DNA of 64,000 nucleotides. Origin: Pycnopodia helianthoides (lineage: Eukaryota; Echinodermata; Asteroidea; Forcipulatida; Asteriidae). The stretch lies in assembly GCA_032158295.1 (NCBI GenBank), contig CM063245.1:7364700-7428699 (forward strand). The letters are read 5' to 3'. The translations under genes and the position numbers were made by a program. This document shows, piece after piece, positions 1 to 9,155 of this stretch (positions are counted from its first letter, which is position 1; the number at the start of each line of letters is the position of its first letter). The notes below the pieces were generated by a model. That model was given only the letters and a program-made list of their open reading frames with translations, ran no database searches and was not told where the DNA came from.

Positions 1-674
1 GCAGACAATGCTGTCGACGGAATTTGCATGTGGACCAGCAACGTCAGTGCTGTTTACAATTTTAGCCCGCGCACCAGCGATGATGATTATTGCATGCGCA
101 GACATGTAAAGACTTCCGTCAAGCAGTCAATATTGCATGAGTTTTGGTAGTAAGGGCACATATGTTACTAATGGTCCATGTATGATTTTGGTCAAGTATT
201 AGGTCTGTAAACGGACTCACAATTTTGTACATGAATGCATAGAATTGGTCTGGTTTCCATCCTACATCGATTGCCGGCGCAGCACATGGCAGCGTCCATA
301 CGGTGTGGTATGGACTGTACATTCGAAAGTATTTGATTTGTACACCATCGGTGGCATAAAGTGTTGCGGTTCGCTTTTTTTTTACTTACACAAATTGAGT
401 TTTTCAAGCAGGAATTTAAAAAAAATATTCCAAAACACGATTTTTGGGGGGCGATTCTGTAATCCAAAAAAGAATGGCCTTAGACTGTTAGATGAGTGTT
501 TTCTGGGAATAAATTACACTTAGTGGTGCTGTTCATAGAAATGCTTTGAAAGTTTTGCAATTTTTCAGGAAGTTACTGAACGTAAAAAACAAAACATGCA
601 CAGCACTATTCAGAGATATGCATGTAGTTTACAATTTTGATTAAATGTTTCTCTAAGTAATTCATATGACTCAC
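1..674. other. Intron sequence downstream of the third GAA-like coding exon
   Basis: This stretch follows the splice donor of the exon at 675-840 on the minus strand, so it is intronic. I looked on the minus strand for the next GH31 exon (the segment between the trefoil/N-terminal domain and the catalytic barrel) and did not find it. Short open frames exist at 119-322 and 192-467 on the minus strand, but they resemble nothing I know and have no splice or codon support. It holds a T-run near 376 and an A-run near 419. Confidence 0.6.
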
Positions 675-840
675 TTTTGGAGGTTGGTCCCTGGCCCACA
701 TTGAATATGTTTTCCAATCAGATGACAATCTTAAACGACCTCTTTGTTCTCCAAGACCATAGATGAACTGTGTTGAAAGGCTGGTTGATATCTGGAGGAA
801 CTGATCCGAAAAGATGAGTGTACTTACAGAGCTGTTAAAT
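675..840 (-). CDS. GAA: Third coding exon of a lysosomal alpha-glucosidase-like gene (GH31 N-terminal domain)
   Basis: This internal exon continues the GH31 N-terminal beta-sandwich, which leads into the catalytic barrel of enzymes that release glucose from the non-reducing ends of glycogen and maltose-like glucans. On the minus strand it begins after a CCCTGCAG acceptor and ends at an AAAA/GTGAGT donor. It is 166 nt long, the length I recall for human GAA exon 4 (c.693-858). One base completes a Leu codon and 55 codons follow. The translation contains SDQFLQISTSLSTQFIYGLG and later WKTYSMWARDQPPK, matching the GAA/maltase-glucoamylase pattern DQFLQLSTSLPSQYITGL and W-T-(x)-W-RD. The following intron is phase 0, as in human GAA. 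The remaining exons, including both catalytic Asp residues, lie beyond the left edge. The alternative is a maltase-glucoamylase or sucrase-isomaltase paralogue. Confidence 0.9.
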
Positions 841-1379
841 CTGCAGGGTAAAACAAAATGCATCCATGAATCGTTCAAACAAGTAAAATTTGTAATTCTT
901 GCATAAGGGGACATAATTTTTTCTATACAACAATATTTATTCCTTTGTTCATTAAGTAGTAACAAACTGGATGTCAAATGTCTGTTTGATAAACAGAACA
1001 CTGGGCTTTCACCAAAAATGTTTTAATTCAGCACAAAAATCAATATCAAATAAAAAATCAAATATGTCTATGGACATACCAAGATTCAACTCAATCAGAG
1101 TTGTACTACCGTGGATACAACTTCAAAAAGGGCACCTTTAATGTGATGTCATGTGACACGTATGATGTTATATTGACATCACTCTTGAGTGGAGGCATCT
1201 ATAGTTTGAAGGCTACCCCCTCCCTTCACCCCCCGGGGGATTTTTGAGGCAACTATTTTTGGAAACCTTGACCATATTACTTAAGAAAGAGTATCAATGA
1301 CAAGGATTTAACAATCCCTTTTTCAATTAGTAGAGAGAGAAATGTTGTCACACATCTTTGCTGGGGCAACTTTGATCTC
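841..1379. other. Intron stretch without recognisable content
   Basis: AT-rich intronic sequence next to the third coding exon. I see no coding similarity, tandem repeat or terminal inverted repeat here, apart from a C-rich stretch near 1218-1240. Confidence 0.5.
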
Positions 1380-2170
1380 ATGGAAGAGACACCATCTAGT
1401 GCAGGAACTACACACCTTTAACCATGATGATAGTTCAAGAAGCTTCAAGTGATGATGGTATCACCTCCGTGAACATTCCTGATGAGTCTTACCCAAGGAC
1501 CAAGGAGCGTTCAGTCACTTGCAGATTGCTGGATATTGAGCCATGCTTTATAAAGGGCAAGAGAGCCTCAACTGACATTATCTCCCACTGAAATATCAAA
1601 TGAACATGCTGGGGCCAAGGCTGAATCATCTGATACCCTGTGGATATGCAGCAGAGCTTTGCTTCATGAAGATGTTCAAAGAGTCCAATCATGGGGAGGT
1701 TGGGTTTCAGTAACAGGAGGTTACCCAGGAGACCACCACAACCAGTCAACATTGGTTAACTGCTGCCATATTTTCCGCAGTGACAGAAAACTCTACTGTA
1801 CAGCATAAGTATCTTGAGAGGTATCTAAAGAGGTTAGACAACAGTACACCATAACGACATAAGCCTTGGCTGTAGCTTAGAAGGCTTATGCCATTTTGTG
1901 GGAGAAGCCACAGATATTCAAGAGCGCAATCATCAGAATGGATGGTTTCCATCTTGTCTGCACATGTATGGGTGCCATTGGAAAGAACATTTGAGGCAAT
2001 GAATTTAAGGAATTTCTCGTCGAGTCTGGCATCTGTGCTAGTGGTTCCATTCAGAGAGTCATTACTCGAAAGCACAACAACTGGGCACTCAGAGTTCACA
2101 AGCTAATTTTAGAAGCACTAGAGCGTCTTTTGCTTAGAAGGTCTAAAGAAGTGAATGATGATACCAGGGC
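1380..2170 (+). pseudogene. Decayed upstream part of an uncharacterised repeat-associated coding family
   Basis: Broken plus-strand coding sequence. Pieces in different frames read as a recognisable protein: around 1880-2110 an Ile-Ile-Arg-Met-Asp-Gly-Phe-His segment is followed by Cys-Met-Gly-Ala-Ile-Gly-Lys, Val-Glu-Ser-Gly-Ile-Cys-Ala-Ser-Gly-Ser and an Arg-Val-His-Lys-Leu-Ile-Leu-Glu-Ala-Leu stretch. I recognise this pattern (a G-F-H...MGAIGK...VESG..ASGS block) from multicopy predicted proteins of cnidarians and other marine invertebrates, but I know no family name or proven function. Frameshifts and stops make it non-functional. It belongs with the piece at 2640-3915, which carries the next part of the same protein. 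Confidence 0.5.
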
Positions 2171-2639
2171 TCGAATTTTACACTGGACCGTTGCCCCAAG
2201 GCCAGTGGTTTTAGCATTGGGCCAGTAAACTCTTGTGTTTGTGTTCAATTGTTGACTTTCAGTCTGATAAATACAGTTCTGTTGATAATCGAAGACTACT
2301 TACCCATAATATACAAATGAGATAAATCTTCTCATAGTCCTTTTTTTTTCAAATTCAAACATTTCAACTATTAACCATGCATTTTTTCTTTTCACTTCAA
2401 TTCTGATCTTGTACTCAAAATTCCGGTCCAGTAAATATTTTGAGCTACAAGCCCCCGAAATTCTAGCCCTGAATACATGGAGTGATGAGAATAGGTGCAT
2501 ACTCATCCGCCTTGCTGCAAATCCCTGCAAGGAAATGTTGAAGAATGCTGAATGTAAGCTGTTTGGCAAGCCTCTCAAGAATTTTTTTAATTGAAGAAAT
2601 GGCTTGTAAATGTGATCTTGGTAAAACTGCACAGTTTTG

Positions 2640-3915
2640 AATCAATTGCATGGATAGAGTTTGGTTTATTCTTCAATTTCAGAGAGCTACCAAACAAAAC
2701 GACTTGGAGCTTTACCTAGTATGCTTACAAAGAATGTGTAGTCTGTCCTTTGCCTATGATCATCAGAATTATGCACGGTACACCACTCTGTGTTTGCTTT
2801 CCCTTCTTAATCTTCCCAATTCACATCCTGGAGCGCAGGATCTCTTAAAGCAAAATGGTTTCAGCGTGAGCAGATCTGAGGTTCCTTCAGCAAGGACTGC
2901 TGTAGATATAACCAATGAACAAACCATCAACCGACATACAAAATTAGTGGTGGTATTGTGGGGTTCTGCAGAAGTCAGTTGGCATACTACAGATGGTGCA
3001 CGACAAGGCATGCTAGGGCAAGTTTTATTCAAGCAACAATGGAACTAGCAGACATGGACAACCCTGATTATGCATCGCACAATGATCTGCGGTCAGCACA
3101 CATCCGTCAAAGTGCAAGGTATACAACCAAGGTAGTTGATGCCATATCAAACTCCATCAACCCTTTTGAAGTTGATTGCTGTGATGTGCTGTACTGTTTG
3201 TCCTAAGGGTCACCAGCACCAAGTGATGTCGAGGAAGACCTTCTACAAGTAAGCAAGAAAGGAAGGGAAGCCCATGAAAGGGTTATAAGTTATCCACTAG
3301 GCCCCATGCCATGGGCATTGGCAACAGCCGATGGTGATCCTACAAAAACTGACAAATCTAAGCTTCTACATGTACATGTACATGCTTTGGAAGGCGAGGG
3401 AAACACTACAGAGAGACCAGCACTTAACACAGTCAGTTACATTGTTGATGGAAATGCTCTTTTCCTAGCTTATTTGAAGAACTTGCAGCAAGTATCTTTG
3501 AGTAACTCCCAAAAACAAAGTGATTGGACTTTGTGACAGACTCATACCTGCCGCTGTCCATAAAGAGCATAGAAAGAGCTAGAAGATGATCAGGCTCATC
3601 TGATTAAGGGTCCACAGACCAAGGTGTAAACATACTGCGGTATGATAAATTTGTCAGCCTGGAAAGCTACTTTCAAGTTATAATGGAGCGGACAGAAGCA
3701 CTTCCCCCCTCAGACAGAGATGCATTAAGAATGCACATGATGAGGGCTACATGAATTACCAAGCTCTCATTTGGAATAAGGCAGACAAAGCAGTCCCGAA
3801 TATGGCTGGGAAATTGTACATGAAATCCTACAATTCAAATGGCGATCTCATGCCAAAAGAGCTTGTTAAAGTCCTGGTGGAAGATTCAGATTCAGAAACA
3901 CAGAATTAGAGGAGG
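2640..3915 (+). pseudogene. Decayed downstream part of the same uncharacterised repeat-associated family
   Basis: An open frame at 2650-3048 includes DLELYLVCLQRMCSLSFAYD, then NYARYTTLCLLSL, then TNEQTINRHTK. A frame change near 2950 leads into SQLAYYRWCTTRHARASFIQ (2958-3206). 3306-3536 reads PWALATADGDPTKTDKSKLL. These blocks follow the order of a multicopy predicted protein family that I recognise only by pattern (FAYDHxNYARY ... DQTIEQTINRHTK ... PWALATADG). A further piece near 3750-3908 reads YQALIWNKADKAVPNM and ends at a stop. At least three frame changes are needed, so this is a dead copy. The family is probably mobile because it is always multicopy, but that is inference. Confidence 0.55.
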
Positions 3916-3976
3916 AAGAAGAGGAAGAGCATGAGGAAGAGCATGAGGAGGAAGATGAAGATGAAGACGAAGCAAT
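3905..3976. repeat. GAA/GAG-rich simple sequence
   Basis: An imperfect purine tract of GAG/GAA/GAT triplets directly follows the stop of the decayed coding family. It would encode acidic residues if read through. Confidence 0.7.
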
Positions 3977-4119
3977 AATGGCAAAGTTTGAAGGTTGTGT
4001 GATCTTGGGAAGTGTGTCTTTGTTGGCCAACGAAAATTGCTCCTTGCACAGCCTTATGCCAAATCAGCCTAACAAACTTTGTACCCTGTGTGGTCAGTGG
4101 AGAGGAACAGCCCGCCACA

Positions 4120-4573
4120 GTGCTTTGCAGTATACACAGTTTAATTGCAGGTCAACACTAACGTGGGCTTTAACATCCGATTTCAACCAGAAGTTAAGGT
4201 CCAATACGTGTCATCAAGTTTGAGGAGTATCAAGGACCTATATCCTGATGTAAACATTTTGACTACAGTCTAAGTAGTTCTTGAGGTATGAATTTTTGAA
4301 TTTTTCAACTTCCGGAAGTCGAGCTCAAATGGGATCACATTGTGTGAAGTGTTTGTTTAGTTGTGGAAGACCTCTCCGATAAATTGTAAAAATCCATTGT
4401 GTGGTTCGTGAGTTATGATTTGTTTCATCTATTAAAGTTTTATTTAACGTAACTTGACACCTGATGACGTCCTCATGGTGGCACAAGTTAGTGACTACCT
4501 AAATGTAAAGTTTCAAGTTCATGTAAATTTCACAAATGCATTTGCTTGCGGACAAACGAAACTGAAGAAGAAG
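4120..4573 (-). mobile_element. Partial copy of the Helitron-like hairpin family
   Basis: Internal and 5'-side part of the family described at 20520-21702. It contains CCGGAAGTCGAG-type and TGATGACGTCC blocks and ends on the plus strand with GGACAAACGAAACTGAAG followed by an A-rich tract. That end is the TC-start side when read on the minus strand. The hairpin/CTAG end is missing, so it is a fragment or the product of recombination between neighbours. Confidence 0.5.
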
Positions 4574-6600
4574 AATAAAAACTAAACCTTAAGTGTTTGT
4601 GGACAAACACATAGCTGTTCCGTTTTGTTTTAATTTGATTAAACGCTCTGTATCAGGCTAGCAAACATCACAAAGATTATGACTTTGTGACATGTGGTTC
4701 AGGAGATATGATTTTAGATATTTGAACTTCCTGTTTGGACCGGGAGAAAAGGTCAACAAGGGGTCATGGTAACCGAAATTCAATGTAAAATGCTCAAATG
4801 ATCTATAACTTAAAAGAAATTTAAAATCAGTTGTGTAGTTCTTGAGATATTGTCCAACTTCTGTTTGACCCAGAAGTAAAGGTCAACATGGGGTCACGGT
4901 AACCCAAGTTCAATCTTCAATGCTCAAAGTGTCTAGAACTGAAAAGAAATTGAAAATCAGGTGTTGACTTCTTGAGATATGGTCACATTTCCGGTTGAAC
5001 CGGAAGAAAAGGTCAACATGGGGTCACGGTAACCCAAGATCAATCTTTAATGCTCAAAAGGTCTATAACTGAAAAGAAATTGAAAATCGGGTGTGTACTT
5101 CTTGAGATATGGTCCCACTTCCGGTTGACCAGAAGTAAAGATCATCAAGGGGTCACAGTAACAAAAAGTAAATTTTTAATGCTCAAAGGATCTCAGACTG
5201 AAAAGAAATTGAAAATCAGTTGTGTAGATCTTGAGATATGGTCCCACTTCCGGTTGACCCGAAGTAAAGGTCAACATGGGGTCACGGTAACCCAAGTTCA
5301 ATCTTTAATGCTCAAAGGGTCTATAGCTGAAAAGAAATTGAAAATCGGGTCTGTAGTTCTTGAGATATGGTCACATTTCCGGTTGACCCAGAAGTAAAGG
5401 TCAACATGGGGTCACGGTAACCGAAGTTCAATCTTTAATGCTCAAAGGATCTATAACTGAAGAGAAATTGAAAATCGGTTGTGTACTTCTTGAGATATGG
5501 TCCCACCACTTCCGGTTCATCCGGAAGTAAAGGACAACATGGGGTCACGGTAACCCATGGTTAATCTCCAATGCCCAAGGGGTCTATAACTGAAAAGAAA
5601 TTGAAAATCGGTTGTGTACTTCTTGAGATATGGTCCCACTTCCGGTTCACCCGGAAGTAAAGGTCAACATGGGGTCACGGTAACCCATGGTTATTTTCCA
5701 ATGCCCAAGGGGTCTATAACTGAAAATAGTTTGAAAATCGGGTGTGTAGTTCTTGAGATATGGTGCTGCAAAGATTAACTAATTAAAGCTTTTAATTACT
5801 GTAATTTGACACCTGATGACTTCACAGTAAAAAATATGTGTTTTTCATACTAATAAATTGTATAAGGTACAAGATGGTTTGTAACTTATCCCAATCCAAT
5901 GCCTTTAAAAAAAAAAACCCTAACTTTTCATATCATAAGTTGGTCACGCACAAATCCAATGGGGTGTGTACAAACCAATTGGTCCACCTTCGGTTAGGAA
6001 TAACAGCGGCACAATCTCCAACGCATTGCCGTGATTGCGCAATACAGAGTTTGTTTCATGGGGTCAGATTTACCAATCTTAAATCGTTAATTATCATGAA
6101 CCTACATTTTTAATGGCCTGGAGTAACTCTTAGTAAAAGCATTTGTGTTTTAAACATGATTTGTGTATTATATGTAACTAAAATGTAACTTATTCTGAAA
6201 TGTTGTTCTTAAATGTTTTGTTTTAAACATTATTTTTTAGAGCCATTGGTTTTGTACACAGATAGAAAACGCGCAAAAACGTGACGTCATGATGACGTGA
6301 TGGCGAATGTCAGGTCAGAATTGCCATCTACATTACAAGACAAGTCCATAACTGAAAAAAGTTTGAGGATAGGATGTATACTTATTGAGATATGATGGAC
6401 ATGATTAATTAATTAAGCATCTTAATATAATTACACCTCAGCTTACGTCAGGGCATAAGCTTTCATATGGTATATCATTTGTCTACTTCTGATAATTCTA
6501 AGAGGGGCATATGACAAGTAGAAAAGTCATGTGTTAAGTCAATAGGGTTTGGGGTTAGAAAGAATAATAATAATAATAATAAAAAATAAAAATCTTGATG
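4574..6600 (-). mobile_element. Helitron-like copy enlarged by an internal 130-bp tandem array
   Basis: The terminal hairpin GTGTTTGT/ACAAACAC lies at about 4592-4609. The expected CTAG has become TTAG on the minus strand (4582-4585). The body contains eight tandem 130-bp units (4680-5790), then ordinary family sequence with TGACGTCATGATGACG near 6287. It ends at an (AAT)n stretch near 6564-6582. Internal amplification makes it longer than its neighbours. Confidence 0.5.
4680..5790. repeat. 130-bp tandem array, about eight units
   Basis: The block GGTCAACATGGGGTCACGG recurs with unit starts near 4751, 4881, 5011, 5140, 5269, 5399, 5532 and 5662, giving spacings of 129-133 bp. Each unit also holds a variant of ACTTCCGGTT(n)CCGGAAGTAAA, a CTGAAAAGAAATTGAAAATC block and TTCTTGAGATATGGTC. 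The first unit is the most diverged, and 5269-5790 is the most homogeneous part. The 5050-5397 open frame is a by-product of a unit length near a multiple of three and is not a gene. Confidence 0.9.
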
Positions 6601-6607
6601 ATTACAA

Positions 6608-6640
6608 TAGCTGTTCCGCCCTAACAGGTCGGAACAGCTA
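6608..6640. repeat. Hairpin B, GCTGTTCCG variant
   Basis: TAGCTGTTCCG and CGGAACAGCTA form an 11-bp perfect stem with an 11-nt loop. It abuts the CTAG end of the next Helitron-like copy at 6641. This is the same kind of hairpin as the GGTGTTCG...CGAACACC units elsewhere, with a different stem sequence. Confidence 0.75.
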
Positions 6641-7590
6641 ACTAGAAATTAGTGTTTGTAGAAACAAACACTAGGTGTTCAGGTATCAATGGGGTCAGTT
6701 TTGTGTTAATGTGTAACTGTTTAAATAAATAGATGAAAAGATTGTTGATAGCTTTTGAAATTTCACAGAAAAAACATTTATTACACAGGAAATAAGTGCT
6801 CAGGTTACTACTTAACTTTCGCTTTCAACCAGAAGACAAGGTCAATTGAGGTCACACACTGTGTAGCGTTTGTTTATTTTAGGAAGACCTCTATGATGAT
6901 GTATATATTGTAAAAATCACATGCACGGTTCACAAGTTATGATTTTTTTAAATATTAAACTTTATTTTAATCTCATCAACACCTGATGACGTCATTATGA
7001 TGACATGAAAGCTGTGTCTTCTACAAGTGCAGAGCTAACTATGTGCAAAGTTTGAAGTTTGTGTGATCTTGGGAAGTGTGTCTTTTGCTGCCTGACAAAA
7101 ATGCATTGTGGTCAGTGGAGCGGAACAGCCCGCCACAGTGCTTTTGCATTACACACAGTTTAAATGCAGGTCAACACTAACGTGGGCTTTAACGTCCGAT
7201 TTCGACCAGAAGTTAAGGTCCAATTGGTGTCATCTCTGTGCAAAAGTTTGAGGAGTCTCAAACACCTACATCCTGATGTAAACATTTTGACTACAGTATC
7301 AGTAGTTCTTGAGATATGAATTTTTGAATTTTTCAACTTCCGTTTTGAACCGGAAGTCGAGGTCAAATGGGGTCACATTGTGTGAAGCGATTGTTAAGTT
7401 GTGAAAGACCTCTCCGATGATATATAGATTGTCAAAATCTATTGTGTGGTTCGTGAGTTAGAATCATCTACAAGTTACAATGTAATGTCTACCTACATGT
7501 AAAGTTTCAAGATCATGTAAGTTTAACAACTATGCATTTGCTTGCGGACAAACGAAGCTGAGAAGAAGAATAACAATTTTAAAAACCCAA
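6641..7590 (-). mobile_element. Helitron-like copy
   Basis: On the minus strand it ends in a 9-bp-stem hairpin (6651-6672), a 6-nt spacer, CTAG (6642-6645) and then T. The body carries CCGGAAGT, AAGGTCA and GATGACGTCATTATG blocks. The plus-strand far end is GGACAAACGAAGCTGAGAAG plus an A-rich tract near 7550-7580. No coding sequence is present, so it is non-autonomous. Confidence 0.6.
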
Positions 7591-9122
7591 AACTAGAGCT
7601 TAAGTGTTTGTACAAACAAACACCGAGGTGTTCGGCTAATATAATGTGGTCAGTGTTGTGTAAACGCCTGAGCTATTGCATTTAGTTGAATTTGGTGCTA
7701 TTACTGTTTTGTGGGGTGCCTAACAAGCTACACACTTTAGCAAAAGTCTATAATAAAAAAAACCACACGATTAAAAGCCTGACGTTAATTGATTGTTAGC
7801 GAGGTTTGCATGTACGGCTGTTTTAAAGACTGACAAAGAGAACCTTGAACAGAGACTAGAGTTTTGTATAGTTAGAACTTCGAGTTTTGACCGAAAGGGA
7901 AGGTCAAAGTGGAGTCATGCTTCAAATAAAATGTCAAAATGTGTTTTAAGCTAGCAAGCAGCACAAAGATTAAGACTTTATGACATGTGGTTCTGGAAAT
8001 ATGATTTTTAATATTTGGACTTCCTGTTTAGACCAGAAGGAAAAGTGAAACAAATCACTGAAGCAGGTAGACATCTCAGTGAAACTAGGTCTTCAATTCC
8101 ATAATCACCATCAAGCCACCAGAAGGGCGAAAAGGGAAACAATTTGATGCCAAACATAGCACAGGTTGAGAGAAACTCATTTCTGCTGCGTAGCGCCATT
8201 GTTAAAAGTACGATGAACTGTGACATGTCCAAACGTGCACAAAAATCATGCCACTACGCATAGCCTTCAGTGTGCGTAATGTACCTGTGTTCTTTCACTA
8301 TCGTGCGACGTCAATGCGGGTCAACTTAAACGTGCGCCTTTTTCGACCTGATGTAAAGGTCTAAATATTGTCATCTGCAAAAGTTTGAGCACGGGCTTAA
8401 CGTTCCACACCTTGATACAAAAAATAAACTAAAATAATCGGTGGTTTTTTAGATACGAATTGTTGAAATTTTCAACTTCCAATTTTAACCGGAAGTTAAG
8501 GTCAAATGGGGTCAACCTACAAGTAGGGTTTGTGAAACTTTTAACGACCTGTCCAACATGTGGTTCATGAGTTATGATTTTTTTAAAATATTAAACTTCG
8601 ATTTAATGTTATTCAAAACTTGATGACGTCATTATGACATCATCAAGTTTGTGTCGTCTTGATATTAAGGTTCAAATGTTTTATGAGTTTCAATACTCAA
8701 TTCAATTTGAATCTTGAGTTATGCCCCAAAATTGAAAATTTTCATGAAAAAACACAAAGGCAGACTTTGACCTTCCGGTACGACAAGAAGTAAAGGTCAT
8801 ACGATTTTGTTGTTAACTTATCAAATATTGCCCAAGTCTTGAACTATCAGATGCCTAAATATGAACATCATAGCTTTCAAATTCAATGAGATACAGCGAA
8901 TAGCAAATGGTCATTTTTCAGCTTTAAAAACCCTGTAATTTGTCACCTGATGATGTCATTGTGACGTCATGAAAACTGTGTCGTCTTCATATTGTGGTTC
9001 AACTGTCTGATGAGTTTCAAGGTTCAATTCAGTTTCAATATTGAGTTATGTTGCTGAGAAGAGTTCTCCGGAAGAAGAAGATGAAGAAGAAAAAAAAAAA
9101 AAAAAAAAACAGAACAAAAACA
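7591..9122 (-). mobile_element. Helitron-like copy with complete hairpin/CTAG end
   Basis: The hairpin GTGTTTGT-ACAA-ACAAACAC (7604-7623) and CTAG (7593-7596) followed by T on the minus strand mark one end. Next comes the roughly 290-bp head shared with the copies at 14046 and 20520 (block GCTATTGCATTTAGTTGAA, then GTTAGCGAGGTTTGCATG). The far end is a GAAGAAGAAGATGAAGAAG purine tract running into an A-run (9072-9108). Only non-coding repeats lie between. Confidence 0.6.
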
Positions 9123-9124
9123 AG

Positions 9125-9155
9125 AGGTGTTCGTGCTTGTATTGCACGAACACCT
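9125..9155. repeat. Hairpin B, single unit
   Basis: AGGTGTTCGTGC and GCACGAACACCT form a 12-bp perfect stem around a 7-nt loop. It sits between an A-run/ACAAAAACAAG spacer and a downstream A-run. Confidence 0.8.

Noticed and set aside
1..660. Next GH31 exon after the third coding exon
   Set aside because: I searched the minus strand for the segment that follows in GAA (a G-SHPF-L block) and saw neither it nor an acceptor with a suitable frame. It probably lies beyond the window.
5050..5397. 115-codon frame with internal repeats
   Set aside because: It is the 130-bp tandem array; the apparent repeats such as KKLKIG follow the DNA unit.
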